NCBI RefSeq assembly: GCF_000963255.1
Contig: NZ_JYOV01000017.1
Coordinates: 59,179-123,178 of the forward strand
Length of the DNA: 64,000 nt
Direction: 5' to 3'
Source: Streptococcus infantis
GTDB taxonomy: Bacteria > Bacillota > Bacilli > Lactobacillales > Streptococcaceae
Shown here: piece by piece, positions 22,601 through 30,967 of the stretch
How positions within the stretch are numbered: position 1 is the first letter of the stretch
Layout: each line of letters starts with the position of its first letter
Made by a program: the position numbers and the translations under genes
Notes under the pieces: generated by a model
Seen by the model: only the letters and a program-made list of their open reading frames with translations
Database searches by the model: none
What the model was told of the DNA's origin: nothing

Positions 22601-22715
22601 GATAGGTAGAAGCATGAATGACTGACGGTGCAACCAAGATACTTCCGAGTAAAAATGAACCAACAATCCCACAGATTTTTCGGATTGAAAACCGTTCTTT
22701 TTTAAATAATGACAA
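16656..22715 (-). CDS. zmpB: ZmpB-like zinc metalloprotease (M26)
   Basis: Giant surface protease of 2019 residues. A YSIRK-type signal ([12 protein letters not shown]) precedes an N-terminal LPATG at 75-79 and two hydrophobic segments, the odd N-terminal sorting layout of this family. About six 20-residue repeats ([22 protein letters not shown]) and about twelve 17-residue repeats follow. A G5 domain spans about 573-648, then come beta-helical M26 N-terminal repeats. The catalytic zinc site is HETTH at 1682-1686 with E1706. The start is TTG at 22715, with AAGGTG 9 nt upstream and no alternative ATG before the signal. ZmpB of pneumococcus promotes inflammation; the substrate here is unknown. 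It lies 41 nt after iga. Confidence 0.9.
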   Translation of the reverse strand: MSLFKKERFSIRKICGIVGSFLLGSILVAPSVIHASTYHYIEKSALTKEEQRKIQAGIPTDNEVTYALIYQQEALPATGSSTSVLTALGLLAVGSLVLLVHKKKKVSSLFLVTTIGLISLSSMQALDISNPLKAPSNEGVVQIAGYRYIGYLPLDDDAISEIQHKAEGTKNVPVSEIQSIPNEAPKAEKPEHTAPVGGNLVEPEVHEKPGYTQPVGMVPDEAPKADKPEYTKPVGTVPDEAPKAEKPEYTKPVGTVPDEAPKSEKPEYTAPVGTVPDDAPKYEKPDYTQPIGTNLVEPEVQPALPEAIVTDKGEPEVQPALPEAVVTDKGEPEVQPALPEAVVIDKGEPEVQPALPEAVVTDKGEPEVQPALPEAVVTDKGEPEVQPALPEAVVTDKVEPEVQPALPEAVVTDKGEPEVQPALPEAVVTDKGEPEVQPALPEAVVTDKGEPEVQPALPEAVVTDKGKPEVQPALPEAVVTDKGEPEVQPALPEAVVTEKGEPEVHEKPAYTEPVGTVPDEAPKSEKSEYTESVGTTGVDETGNLIDPPVIEISEYTDPLATVPDVAPEREELPALHTDIRTETIPKTITEESDSSKFIGDDSIKQVGEDGERQIVTSYEELHGKKISDPVETVTILKEMKPEILVKGTKEKLKEKTAPVLTLTTVSKDVLAKSATINYNLENQDNATITRIVATIKEGGKIVKTLDLKTDNLSQVLDNLDYYKDYTISTTMTYDVGKGAEVSTLEDKPLRLDLKKVELKDIANTSLVQVNESGVESDSNHLTSLPSNVNNYYLKVTSRENKVTRLAIDKIEEVIEEGKQLYKVTAKAPDLVQRDKDGKLKDTYTYYLEKPRATEDKVYYNFHDLAKDMQANPTGDFKLGADLNAVNVKPAGKAYVMAKFRGTLSSVENHQYTIHNLERPLFNEAEGATLKNFNLGNVNINMPWADKVAPIGNMFKKSTLENIKVVGSVTGNNDVTGAVNKLDEATMRNVAFIGKINSLGDKGWWSGGLVSESWISNVDKAYVDAKISANKSKYGGLIGKLDHGIDSMTVGKKGFLRNAVIKGTMNLIQHGESGGVIHNNFNWGVIEDVVTMLKVNNGEIVYGSPALNDNDQYFGLDNIKRVNYVNGVASGLSSYKHSNRITGISQAEADAKIAKMNITANTFTIQDPIVNKLNRIVDRDSEYKAIQDYQETRNLAYRNLEKLQPFYNKEWIVNQGNKLTDESNLVKKTVLSVTGMKAGQFVTDLSDIDKIMVHYADGTKEELTVTAKTDSKVVQVKEYDVVGQNIVYTPNMVMKNRNQLASGIKEKLASVTLLSDEVRSLMDQRDKPWKNTQDKKTEYIKGLYLEESFEEVKGNLEKLVSQILENEDHQLNGGEVVERALLKKVEDNKAKIIMGLTYLNRYYDIKYGDLSIKDIMTFKPDFYGKTPSVLDRLIQIGSREHFLKGDRTQDAYKEVIAGATGKGDLRSFLDYNMRLFTEDKDLNDWFIHSAKNVYVVEPETSTEAFKDKRHRVFDGLNNDIHGRMILPLLNLKKAHIFMISTYNTLAYSSFERYGKNTEEARESLKPKIISVAKAQQRYLDFWSRLALPSVRDKLLKSQNMVPTPVWDSQWYDGIPDANRQGYGRGGAVVSPIRELFGPTDRWHQVNGAMGAMAKIYGDPYKDDQVYFMVTKMLDDFGISAFTHETTHVNDRMVYYGGYRHREGTDLEAFAQGMLQTPDKSTPNSEYKALGINMAYERKNDGEQYYNYDPAKLDSRDKIDSYMKNYNESMMMLDYLEASAVIHQNLSDNSKWFKKMDKEWRTNADRNRLIGEPHQWDKLRDLTEEEKKLPIDSIDKLVDNNFVTLHGMPNNGRFRTEGFDSAYQTVNMMAGIFGGNTSRSTVGSISFKHNTFRMWGYYGYENGFIPYVSNKLKGDANRENKGLLGDDFIIKKVSNNQFQNLEEWKKHWYHEVYAKAQKGFVEIEVDGSKISTYAQLQNLFNTAVEKDLKEGGFKHTEGLKWKVYKKLLQNTDGFLNPLFKI
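21205..21832 (-). repeat. 51-bp tandem repeats in zmpB-like gene
   Basis: About twelve copies with a strict 51-bp period encode [17 protein letters not shown] with almost no amino-acid variation. Single exceptions read VVIDKG, DKVEP and DKGKP. They are much more uniform than the matching repeats in iga, suggesting recent expansion or gene conversion. Confidence 0.95.
21840..22130 (-). repeat. 60-bp class repeats in zmpB-like gene
   Basis: Five to six tandem units of about 20 residues, of the form [19 protein letters not shown], with variants YTQPIGT and YTAPVGT. They lie N-terminal to the 51-bp array. A single unit reappears C-terminal to that array ([20 protein letters not shown]), so the 51-bp array appears to have been inserted inside the older repeat. 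Confidence 0.88.
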
Positions 22716-22756
22716 GCGTAATCACCTTCTTTAATTTTATTTCCTAATAGTAAACA

Positions 22757-25700
22757 CTATTTTTTATTTTCAAAAATTGAACTTCTAAAATCATCAGTTT
22801 GATTTAGATAGGCCTTAAACACTGCTCTCTTTAACTTATGAACTGCACTATCATATTCTGGATTATAGTTGTCCCAAGAATAACGATTCTCATCTGCATC
22901 CTTACGGACAGCTTCGTCCATTAATCGCTGCAGTTCTTCTACACTATGAATCGTCTTTCTTGCAAAACTTGCCCAAGATTTGGTTGGATCGTTGAAGGTC
23001 ACCTTTTTCAAGTTTCCAAACTGACCCACCCGTTCTTGGTACATAGCTGTCTTAAATTCTGCCCAAGTTTTATACTTACCTTCAAATACCTTTTCCAAAA
23101 CAAGATCATCTGTCACCAATCCTCGTTCTTTACCATAAAGATTGATAGTTTTCCCTTGTTGTTTAGCAACTTCCTCGTATTGGTTTGAGATATAAGGTAC
23201 CATTCCATCCTTAAAACCTTTGGCAGCCAAAAGTTCATAAGCTATCCTACGTCCCATCAAATCACCCGGAGTTCCCTTACTGCTCAGAGCCGAATAGATT
23301 GGGGCGAAGAGCTTAATCGTATAGTAACCGTTTCTTTCATATTCCCCAGACTTATATTCACGAGCTGACAAGATATTATTTTTAATTAAACTATCAAAGG
23401 TAGTCAATTTTTTGGCATCTTCTTCTGTCAGATTTTGTACAACGTTAGTAGCGTAAACCTCATTTCCATCTGCAGGATCTTTCACGTATTTATTCTCGAT
23501 TTTTCTCAGAGCCGTCATTTTCTGATAAGCATCTAACTGTTTCACAATAGATTGCCCTTCGAGATATTCCAACATGTAAACGACATCAAACATATTGTGG
23601 ACGTAGTTCTGAAGATCTGCTGCGTCATTAAATCTTGTAGTTGGATCAAGTACTTGCAATCGCTGGCCTTCTGTACTATCTGATGTTTTATGTTTCAAGA
23701 TAGAGTTGATGGTAATGGTTGCATCACTTGGTTGATCAGGAGCTTGCAATAAGCCTTTTGCGAAGAACTCCGGTCCTAAGCCACTTCTTCGACCATAGCC
23801 ACCAAGGTAAATATCCTGATCTGAATCATGTGTCATCTCATGGGTATAGGTGATAGCTCCATCCTTATCTAACATACGATAGGACATATAGTAAACGCCA
23901 TCTCCAGTTGCATAAGCACCATGGTGATTGTGAACTACTTTATTCCCCACTGGACCAAAGAAATTCTTCATCGCCGGATTGGTACTATCAAACTGAGCCT
24001 CAACTGTAGCTTTTCCAGATGTTGTATCATCTCCAAACTTATAGGCATCATAAAGTAAAATTGTACGATAGAGCTTTTCACGTCCTTCTTTATCTAAAAT
24101 ACGATACCAATAATCATAGTGATCTCGCTGACGTTTGGCTGTTTCACGCGCATTATCTTCAACAAACTTATTGAGTTCATCTCCAGCCTTATAATCGCTG
24201 TTGCGGTAGCGATCGTAAGCGCCAAATCCTAGGCTAGACAAGGTTGAGATGACAAATACAGATCTTTCTGGCAAGGTAAGGAGAGGCAAGACCATATTGC
24301 GGTATTTCCAAGTACTACTAGTAATTCTGTCATAAACACCGATAGAATACTTAGTCCCTGCTTGCTCTTGCTTGGCTTTGACCTCTGCAATAGTGGATTT
24401 TTCTTCGACAATGAAAGCTTTGGTCTGTTTTTTAAACCAGTCATTATTGCTAGTGTTTGGTAAAAAGACTTTTCGGTAATTTTCTAGCGTGCTAAACAAA
24501 TCTGTCGTTCCATGATGGCTGGCAAGACTGATAGCATAAGTATCGACATTGTTTTTAGCAAGAAGATTGTTAAAGCCAGATTTACCTAACTCAATCAGAG
24601 TATCTAGTGGTGAAGTATTTCCTTTACCAAAGAAGTCCGGATGATACATAACTAGGTCTTTGACATTCACTTGACCATAGCTAAAGTTATACCAACGTTC
24701 TAAATAAGTTAAACCGAGTAGTAAGGCTTCCTTATTGTTCTTGATTTTATCTACAAGATAGCCTCTGATAACTGAGTTGTCACCAGCAAGTCCAGCATCT
24801 GCTGACAAGAGTTTTTTCAAACTGCTTGCCAAATCTTGTTTTGTTTTGGCGAACTGGTCTTCCAGATAGAGCTCAGTTTGCTTGACCTCTGGGGAAATTC
24901 CGAGTGTCTTTCTGATAGTATCCGACTTATAGTCAACCTTTTGTAAGTCAGGTACGACTTGCTTAATGATAGAGTCTTGGTCATACAAGAATTGATTTGG
25001 AGTGTAGAGGAGTCCTGTATCCCCTAAACTATATTCTACTAGCTTAGCAAAATCAGTCTGGTATCTGAGATCAAACTTTTCAGATGAATGGTCCTGATAG
25101 TGAAGCAAGAGTTTATTTGCAGTCTGTTTGTTGGAAACAATATCTGTGATTACTTGGTCATCCTTCATCATAACTGCGGACAAGAGTTCTTTTTGATATA
25201 AGAGACTGTTCTCCTTGACCAGGTTTCCGTATTTCACGATGGTCGCCTTGTTATAGAAAGGTAACAATTTTTCAATGTTCTTATAAACCAAACCACGGTT
25301 AGCTTGATAATGGGCTACCTTAGAAAAATCACTGTCTTTCTTGCCGCTTGTTGAGAGGGGTTCCACTATTGGTTGAGTGAGAAGATTGATTTCTGCTTTT
25401 TTGCTTGCAATTTGAGAAGCATCTAGCATTGTTCCTCTTTCTTCAAAGGATTCTTTGCTGACGACTTCATCCCTAACCAAGGTGACATTGTATACTCTGT
25501 TCGCCTTGCTGCTGAATGTGTCCTTCACCTTCATGTCATTATAGTGGTAACCGGTAATGGCATTTCCGTTGGTTACATTGACATCACTGAGAACATTGGT
25601 CAAGCTTCCAGCATGCCGTTCCTCACCAGAAGTTCGATCCCACAAATATCCAGCCACACCCGCAACTCTACCAAAGTGCTTGACATTGTTGATATCACCT

Positions 25701-28564
25701 TCAGCATAGCTATCCTGTATATGCGCATCTTGATCTACTAGACCTGCAAGCCCACCAACAGTCTGATCTGAACTATTGGTGTTGGATGAAATGGCTACTG
25801 TCGCTTTTGATTTAGCAATAGACGCATTTTTTCCTGTTAAATGACCGGCCAGACCGCCAATATTGTAGGCATCAGTTGTTTCATAGGTATTGACAATTCT
25901 TCCCTTGAAACTACTCTCTGTGATGCTTGATTGGTCTGCCTTAGCCAACAAACCACCGATACCACGTTCTCCAGCCAGAACACCATCGACATGAACTTGC
26001 TTAATTTTTGTGTTATTCTGAGCTTCATTTGCCAGTGAACCGATATCATCTTTCCCTGAAATAGTAACATTTTTTAGACTCAGTTTTTCTACTGTAGCAC
26101 CACTCAAGTTTTCAAACAGAGGTTTTTTCAAGTTATAAATACCATACTTCTTACCATCTTTTTCTCCAATCAACTGACCAGTAAAGGTTCCCTTGATATA
26201 GGATTTATCATCAGGACTAAGCTCCACTTCGTTAGCATTCAGGCTAGCTGCTAAATGATAGGTTCCAGAGAGATTTTGGTTTATAGCTTTGACCAGATTA
26301 CTAAAGGAAGTAAAGTTTGTCTTTTCCTCTGTAGCCTTCTTGGAAAGATAGAAGCTGAAATTGTCGACATATTTATTGTTCTGCTCTTGCTGGAGTTTCT
26401 CAGCCTTAGCTGTAATTTTATAAACTGACTGACCATTTCTTTCCTCTTCAGTTATTGAGGAGACTGGTAGATAGATATCTTTAAATGCCGAAGATTTTAC
26501 CTTGACAAAGTAATTATCCGTATTCTTTGGAATTCCATCCAATGAGATATGTTGTTTATAAGTCCCATTCGTCTGGCTGTACAACTCAATATCCGAAACA
26601 TTTCTTAATTCGAGTGTTTTTTCTGGATCCTGCTCTTTCGTTTTTTCAGTCGGAATATCTGGCTTTACTTGATCAATATCACCAGTGTATTCTGGAAGTG
26701 GGGCTACCTGTTCAGGCTCCCCTTTGCCACTTACAACAGCTTCTGGCAACGCTGATTGGACTGCAGGTTCGCCTTTATCAGTAACAACAGCTTCTGGTAA
26801 TTCAGGCTGAACTTCAGGTTCACCTTTATCAGTAACAACTGCTTCTGGCAATTCAGGTTGAACTTCCGGTTCTCCTTTATCGCTTACAACTGCTTCTGGT
26901 AACTCTGGCTGGATCGCTGGATCGCCTTTGTCACTTACAACTGCTTCGGGTAATTCAGGTTGAACTTCTGGTTCGCCTTTGTCACTTACTAAAGCTTCTG
27001 GTAACTCTGGCTGAATTGCAGGCTCACCCTTATCAGTCACGACTGCTTCTGGTAACGCAGGTTGAACTTCCGGCTCACCTTTGTCAGTCACAACTGCTTC
27101 TGGTAAGGCGGGTTGGACTGCTGGTTCTCCTTTATCGCTTACAACTGCTTCTGGCAATTCAGGTTGAACTTCCGGTTTGTCTTTATCGGTTACAACTGCT
27201 TCTGGCAATTCAGGTTGAACTTCCGGTTCTCCTTTATCAGTAACAACTGCTTCTGGCAAGGCGGGTTGAACTTCCGGCTCACCTTTGTCAGTTACAACCG
27301 CTTCGGGTAACGCAGGTTGAACTTCAGGTACGCCTTTATCACTTACAACAGCCTCTGGCAAGGCGGGTTGGACTGCAGGCTCACCCTTGTCACTTACTAC
27401 TGCTTCTGGTAACGTTGGTTGAACTTCAGATTCGCCTTTGTCACTTACAACTGCTTCGGGTAATTCTGGCTGGACCGCTGGTTCGCCCTGGTCAGTTACT
27501 ACTGCTTCTGGTAACGTTGGTTGAACTTCAGATTCGCCTTTGTCACTTACAACTGCTTCTGGTAACGCAGGTTGAACTTCCGGTACGCCTTTATCACTTA
27601 CCACAGCTTCTGGCAAGGCGGGTTGGACTGCAGCCTCCCCTTTATCAGATACAACTGCTTCTGGTAACTCTGGCTGGATCGCTGGCTCCCCCTTGTCGGT
27701 TACCAGAGTTCCAGCTTGTACATCCTTATGTTTGGCTAATTGTTCTTGAGAATCTGAAGATTGTTTCTCTTTTTTTGTTGGATTGGTTAATTCTGTAGAA
27801 AGAGGTTTTTCAACTACTTGAACTTCTGTCGGCTTAGTTGAAGAAACAGGTGTTTGTTCCTGAATAGCTTGTACTGTTGATGGATTCTCTACAAAATTCG
27901 GTGTAACATTATAATCCACCTTTTGTTGTTTTGTAGGAGTGGCTGCTGATTTTTCTTGATTATTTACTATAGACTCAGAAGTTATGTTTTCCTCTTTGAT
28001 ATATCCGATATATGTGTAACCAGAAATGTCTTTAGGAAGAGGTAATTTTTCTCCTGAGGTTAATTCATAGTCAGTATTGTAATTTAGCAAAAGATTATTT
28101 TCTAAAGCATGAGCTGAAACTAAGACACCATTTCCTATCCCTGCAACCAATACTAAATGTAATACTGTTTTATTCTTAACTTTTTTCTTAGAAACGGCAA
28201 AAATTAAAATCCCCAGAGCCGCTAAGCTAGCACCAGCAACTAGGGTTTGCATATCATTCTTACTTCCAGTATTTGGTAAGTCTCCCAGTTGATTTTGGGA
28301 ATTTAATTTATAAACAAGATAATAAGTCTCATCATCATTCTCCATGTATGTCGGAATGTCATAGACAAGATGCTTCTTTTCTTCTGATGATAGCTCTGAC
28401 TCTGTCACATATTTATAGTGAACACCTTTAGTCTCTTGAGCCTCTACAGATGAGCTAGCTAATACAGACATAAAAAATAAACTTGAAATCGTTGCAGATA
28501 CAAGTCCTACTGATAATTTTCTAAATGAAAAACGCTGCTGTTTTTCACCAAAATACTTTTCCAT
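22757..28564 (-). CDS. iga: IgA1-specific zinc metalloprotease
   Basis: Secreted, wall-associated protease that cuts the hinge of human IgA1. It has 1935 residues from the ATG at 28564 (perfect AAGGAGG site). A YSIRK-type signal (FSFRKLSVGLVS) is followed by LPNTG at 96-100 and transmembrane segments. A 19-copy 17-residue repeat array comes next, then GLUG-like beta-helix repeats (GGLAGHLTG, GGLAGLVDQ) and the C-terminal catalytic domain with HEMTH at 1575-1579 and E1599. The terminal sequence FRSSIFENKK equals the pneumococcal Iga end as I recall it. The G5 region and the long Pro/Glu/Thr-rich region of that protein seem absent. It is upstream of, and probably co-transcribed with, the zmpB-like gene. 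Confidence 0.94.
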   Translation of the reverse strand: MEKYFGEKQQRFSFRKLSVGLVSATISSLFFMSVLASSSVEAQETKGVHYKYVTESELSSEEKKHLVYDIPTYMENDDETYYLVYKLNSQNQLGDLPNTGSKNDMQTLVAGASLAALGILIFAVSKKKVKNKTVLHLVLVAGIGNGVLVSAHALENNLLLNYNTDYELTSGEKLPLPKDISGYTYIGYIKEENITSESIVNNQEKSAATPTKQQKVDYNVTPNFVENPSTVQAIQEQTPVSSTKPTEVQVVEKPLSTELTNPTKKEKQSSDSQEQLAKHKDVQAGTLVTDKGEPAIQPELPEAVVSDKGEAAVQPALPEAVVSDKGVPEVQPALPEAVVSDKGESEVQPTLPEAVVTDQGEPAVQPELPEAVVSDKGESEVQPTLPEAVVSDKGEPAVQPALPEAVVSDKGVPEVQPALPEAVVTDKGEPEVQPALPEAVVTDKGEPEVQPELPEAVVTDKDKPEVQPELPEAVVSDKGEPAVQPALPEAVVTDKGEPEVQPALPEAVVTDKGEPAIQPELPEALVSDKGEPEVQPELPEAVVSDKGDPAIQPELPEAVVSDKGEPEVQPELPEAVVTDKGEPEVQPELPEAVVTDKGEPAVQSALPEAVVSGKGEPEQVAPLPEYTGDIDQVKPDIPTEKTKEQDPEKTLELRNVSDIELYSQTNGTYKQHISLDGIPKNTDNYFVKVKSSAFKDIYLPVSSITEEERNGQSVYKITAKAEKLQQEQNNKYVDNFSFYLSKKATEEKTNFTSFSNLVKAINQNLSGTYHLAASLNANEVELSPDDKSYIKGTFTGQLIGEKDGKKYGIYNLKKPLFENLSGATVEKLSLKNVTISGKDDIGSLANEAQNNTKIKQVHVDGVLAGERGIGGLLAKADQSSITESSFKGRIVNTYETTDAYNIGGLAGHLTGKNASIAKSKATVAISSNTNSSDQTVGGLAGLVDQDAHIQDSYAEGDINNVKHFGRVAGVAGYLWDRTSGEERHAGSLTNVLSDVNVTNGNAITGYHYNDMKVKDTFSSKANRVYNVTLVRDEVVSKESFEERGTMLDASQIASKKAEINLLTQPIVEPLSTSGKKDSDFSKVAHYQANRGLVYKNIEKLLPFYNKATIVKYGNLVKENSLLYQKELLSAVMMKDDQVITDIVSNKQTANKLLLHYQDHSSEKFDLRYQTDFAKLVEYSLGDTGLLYTPNQFLYDQDSIIKQVVPDLQKVDYKSDTIRKTLGISPEVKQTELYLEDQFAKTKQDLASSLKKLLSADAGLAGDNSVIRGYLVDKIKNNKEALLLGLTYLERWYNFSYGQVNVKDLVMYHPDFFGKGNTSPLDTLIELGKSGFNNLLAKNNVDTYAISLASHHGTTDLFSTLENYRKVFLPNTSNNDWFKKQTKAFIVEEKSTIAEVKAKQEQAGTKYSIGVYDRITSSTWKYRNMVLPLLTLPERSVFVISTLSSLGFGAYDRYRNSDYKAGDELNKFVEDNARETAKRQRDHYDYWYRILDKEGREKLYRTILLYDAYKFGDDTTSGKATVEAQFDSTNPAMKNFFGPVGNKVVHNHHGAYATGDGVYYMSYRMLDKDGAITYTHEMTHDSDQDIYLGGYGRRSGLGPEFFAKGLLQAPDQPSDATITINSILKHKTSDSTEGQRLQVLDPTTRFNDAADLQNYVHNMFDVVYMLEYLEGQSIVKQLDAYQKMTALRKIENKYVKDPADGNEVYATNVVQNLTEEDAKKLTTFDSLIKNNILSAREYKSGEYERNGYYTIKLFAPIYSALSSKGTPGDLMGRRIAYELLAAKGFKDGMVPYISNQYEEVAKQQGKTINLYGKERGLVTDDLVLEKVFEGKYKTWAEFKTAMYQERVGQFGNLKKVTFNDPTKSWASFARKTIHSVEELQRLMDEAVRKDADENRYSWDNYNPEYDSAVHKLKRAVFKAYLNQTDDFRSSIFENKK
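26712..27708 (-). repeat. 51-bp tandem repeats in iga
   Basis: Nineteen full copies plus a partial one, 51-bp period, encoding (V/L)V(S/T)DKGEP(E/A)(V/I)QP(E/A)LPEA. Alternating S/T, E/A and V/I positions create several subtypes that recur in blocks, so the array has been shuffled by recombination. Confidence 0.95.
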
Positions 28565-28597
28565 TATTCCTCCTTGAAATAAAATTTTAAAAATATG

Positions 28598-28624
28598 CAA
28601 GCTAAACTTTATTATATTAGCTTG
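28598..28624 (-). promoter_or_regulatory. Inverted repeat around iga -10 box
   Basis: Perfect 8-bp arms CAAGCTAA/TTAGCTTG with an 11-nt centre that contains TATAAT on the minus strand (28611-28616), 34 nt before the iga ATG. A second TATAAT lies upstream at 28653-28658. Either the repeat is an operator covering the proximal promoter, or it is a 5'-UTR hairpin of a transcript from the distal one. Confidence 0.5.
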
Positions 28625-28763
28625 TTATCTTATAAAAAGGTAACACACTTTGATTATACTCTTAATTTACCAAAAAGTCTTAAAATTGAGATGCGCTTTC
28701 ATACTTTGTTTTATATATAAAATACGAATGAACAGGGTTTTAATTTCTTATATTCTTTTTGGA

Positions 28764-28802
28764 TAAAAAAATAGGCTCTCCGAAAACTCGGAAAGCCTTA
28801 TT
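28764..28802 (-). terminator. rplU-prp-rpmA operon terminator
   Basis: Minus strand AAGGCTTTCCGAG-tttt-CGGAGAGCCTATTTTTTT, about 70 nt after the rpmA stop. A second, weaker hairpin (AAAGGTCCAGTGAACCTTTTT) lies directly at the rpmA stop near 28850-28870. Confidence 0.85.
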
Positions 28803-28870
28803 TAATGCTACTTTCAGCATCCTCGCCTTTTTATTTCAAGGCTCGGGATAAAAAGGTTCACTGGACCTTT

Positions 28871-29164
28871 TTATTTTGCGATTGGGTAAACAGAAACTTG
28901 TTTTTTATCGCGACCTTTACGTTCAAAGCGTACTACGCCTTCAACTTTAGCGAACAAAGTATCGTCTCCACCACGTCCAACGTTTACACCTGGATAGATG
29001 TGTGTACCACGTTGACGGTAAAGGATTGATCCACCTGTTACAGTTTGTCCGTCAGCTGCTTTAGCTCCAAGACGTTTTGCTTGTGAATCGCGTCCGTTTG
29101 ATGTAGAACCTCCACCTTTTTTGTGGGCGAAAAGTTGCAAGTTGTTAAGAGTCATTTTTAACAT
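28871..29164 (-). CDS. rpmA: Ribosomal protein bL27 with cleavable N-terminus
   Basis: Large-subunit protein near the peptidyl-transferase centre, 97 residues. The sequence starts [20 protein letters not shown]; in Firmicutes the first residues through the phenylalanine are removed by the protease Prp before assembly, leaving AHKKGGG. The typical core [24 protein letters not shown] and [20 protein letters not shown] follow. prp is 16 nt upstream in the same operon. Confidence 0.98.
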   Translation of the reverse strand: MLKMTLNNLQLFAHKKGGGSTSNGRDSQAKRLGAKAADGQTVTGGSILYRQRGTHIYPGVNVGRGGDDTLFAKVEGVVRFERKGRDKKQVSVYPIAK

Positions 29165-29180
29165 AATGTTTTCCTCCGTG

Positions 29181-29534
<354 letters not shown>

Positions 29535-29540
29535 TTAAAA

Positions 29541-29855
29541 TTAAGCGTTGATTGCGTTGATGACAACTTTTGTATATGGTTGACGGTGACCTTGTTTACG
29601 GTGGCTACCTTTTTTAGGTTTGTACTTGTAAGTAACAACTTTCTTTTGTTTTCCTTGTTTTTCAACAGTTCCAACTACAGTAGCTCCAGCAACAAGTGGA
29701 GTTCCGACAACAGTGTTTTCACCACCAACAAGAACAACTTCGTTAAAAGTAACTTCTTGACCAGCTTCAACGTTCAATTTTTCAACGTAGATTGCTTGAC
29801 CAACTTCAACTTTAACTTGTTTTCCGCCAGTTTTGATAATTGCGTATGTGCTCAT
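29541..29855 (-). CDS. rplU: Ribosomal protein bL21
   Basis: 104 residues; begins [27 protein letters not shown] and ends with the basic [21 protein letters not shown] motif that binds 23S rRNA. First gene of rplU-prp-rpmA. It has a strong AGGAGG site and a GGGG-AAA-CCCC hairpin directly upstream of it. Confidence 0.98.
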   Translation of the reverse strand: MSTYAIIKTGGKQVKVEVGQAIYVEKLNVEAGQEVTFNEVVLVGGENTVVGTPLVAGATVVGTVEKQGKQKKVVTYKYKPKKGSHRKQGHRQPYTKVVINAINA

Positions 29856-30090
29856 TATGCACCTCCTATGATTTTTTGGGGTTTCCCCATATTTTTTGTG
29901 AAGACTCGCCTAGCATCGTGGGACGAACCACTTAAAAGAAGAGCTCTAAGTATAACAAAGAATAAACTAGGAATTGAGCCGAAGACATAACTTATGTTAG
30001 GCAAGGCGATAATGACGAAGTTTAAATTTGTTATACGACGAGCAACGATGTTCGTGCGGTTGCACAGGATCGTGCATAGTCAACTCTTCA
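29856..30090 (-). ncRNA. Structured rplU (L21) leader
   Basis: About 230 nt of 5' leader between the promoter and the rplU ATG. Nested inverted repeats are visible on the transcript. GAAGAG at 30084-30089 pairs with CTCTTC at 29938-29943. Inside it, GTATAACAAA (complement at 30027-30036) pairs with TTTGTTATAC at 29950-29959, a perfect 10-bp arm. In the middle lies a small palindrome ACATAA/TTATGT near 29985-29998, and next to the ribosome site a GGGG/CCCC hairpin. L21 leaders are known autoregulatory RNAs in Firmicutes; identity with that Rfam family was not tested. Confidence 0.55.
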
Positions 30091-30119
30091 AGTATAGCAT
30101 GATTCCTAGTTCTTGACAA
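30091..30119 (-). promoter_or_regulatory. rplU operon promoter
   Basis: Minus strand TTGTCA, 17-nt spacer, TATACT preceded by TGC (extended -10). Very strong match, as expected for ribosomal protein genes; it starts the long leader. Confidence 0.85.
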
Positions 30120-30135
30120 GTATTTATCATCGAAT

Positions 30136-30822
30136 TTAAACTTTTTCTCTTATTTTTTTCCTCCAAGATGCAAAAAGCATACTTAAATAAAAAATACTCA
30201 TCATGATTGGAATCCCTAAAATTGTTTTTTCTTCATAAAAAATACTCAGATAAGCTGATACAACAACCCCAAGTACAAAACTCGACAGCAAGCTAACAAA
30301 GATGAGACCTTCTCTTAAAAAAGGTGTATGTTTTGTGCGAACATATTCACCAAATGCTAACATGGTTCGTTTGATATTTCCAGTCATAAAAGCATTGTTG
30401 TATGCAATTCCTGAAACTTCACCGAATGCTGTTGTAACCAGACCCATACAAAATGCTAACGGTGGTACTATGTATATATTATCAACCGTCAAGGGAACAA
30501 ATCCTATAATCAAAGATAAAATTGCTAGTGGAACAAGGGATAAAATTGGTTTTCTTACAATCCTCAACTTTTCTTTATAGACTGTCAAGAGGAAGACACC
30601 CACCATGAAGGAAATCAAGGTCATTACCTTGGCGCTGGCATCTGAAACATTGTCCTGAATGAGACCAACGGAAAGGAAAACGACATTCCCCGTTTGGCCT
30701 GCAACTAGAGTATTCCCACGTATGATAAAGGTATAGGCATCTACATAACCCGCACAAAAAGTCAAAAAAAGCGCCAATCTTTTTGAATGACGAGAAATTT
30801 TTCTCATAGGTAATAATCTCAT
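30136..30822 (-). CDS. DUF1275 (YoaK-like) membrane protein
   Basis: Membrane protein of 228 residues with about six helices. The family motifs GYVDAYTFI near residue 25 and TGNVVFLSVGL near 45, and a second TGNIKRTM, are present. Members are widespread and of unknown function; some are discussed as transporters. The ATG at 30822 follows AGGAG 6 nt upstream. It is monocistronic, divergent from the oxidoreductase at 30968, and ends shortly before the rplU promoter. Confidence 0.85.
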   Translation of the reverse strand: MRLLPMRKISRHSKRLALFLTFCAGYVDAYTFIIRGNTLVAGQTGNVVFLSVGLIQDNVSDASAKVMTLISFMVGVFLLTVYKEKLRIVRKPILSLVPLAILSLIIGFVPLTVDNIYIVPPLAFCMGLVTTAFGEVSGIAYNNAFMTGNIKRTMLAFGEYVRTKHTPFLREGLIFVSLLSSFVLGVVVSAYLSIFYEEKTILGIPIMMSIFYLSMLFASWRKKIREKV

Positions 30823-30927
30823 ACTACACTCCTATTTTTTCTGAATCTATTGTACCATTTTTTGAGGAAAATTCGAAGTGTCAAATAAAAGAATTGTCTC
30901 CCTTTGGCTAGTTTAGTCTATCTGTGA

Positions 30928-30933
30928 TATAAT
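30928..30933 (+). promoter_or_regulatory. -10 box for 30968 operon
   Basis: TGA-TATAAT, an extended -10, lies 34 nt before the ATG at 30968. The best upstream hexamer (TTGGCT, 18-nt spacer) is moderate. Confidence 0.6.
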
Positions 30934-30967
30934 GAAAGCAGTCATTACTTGTAGAAAAGGAGATTTC

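Noticed and set aside
21190..27710. Regularly spaced repeats that could be mistaken for a CRISPR array.
   Set aside because: The 51-bp units are contiguous without variable spacers, keep an open frame and encode a Pro/Glu-rich protein stalk.
28715..28725. TACGAATG-like octamer near iga as a possible ComX box.
   Set aside because: The last base differs from TACGAATA, there is no T-rich lead, and it is on the plus strand pointing away from iga.
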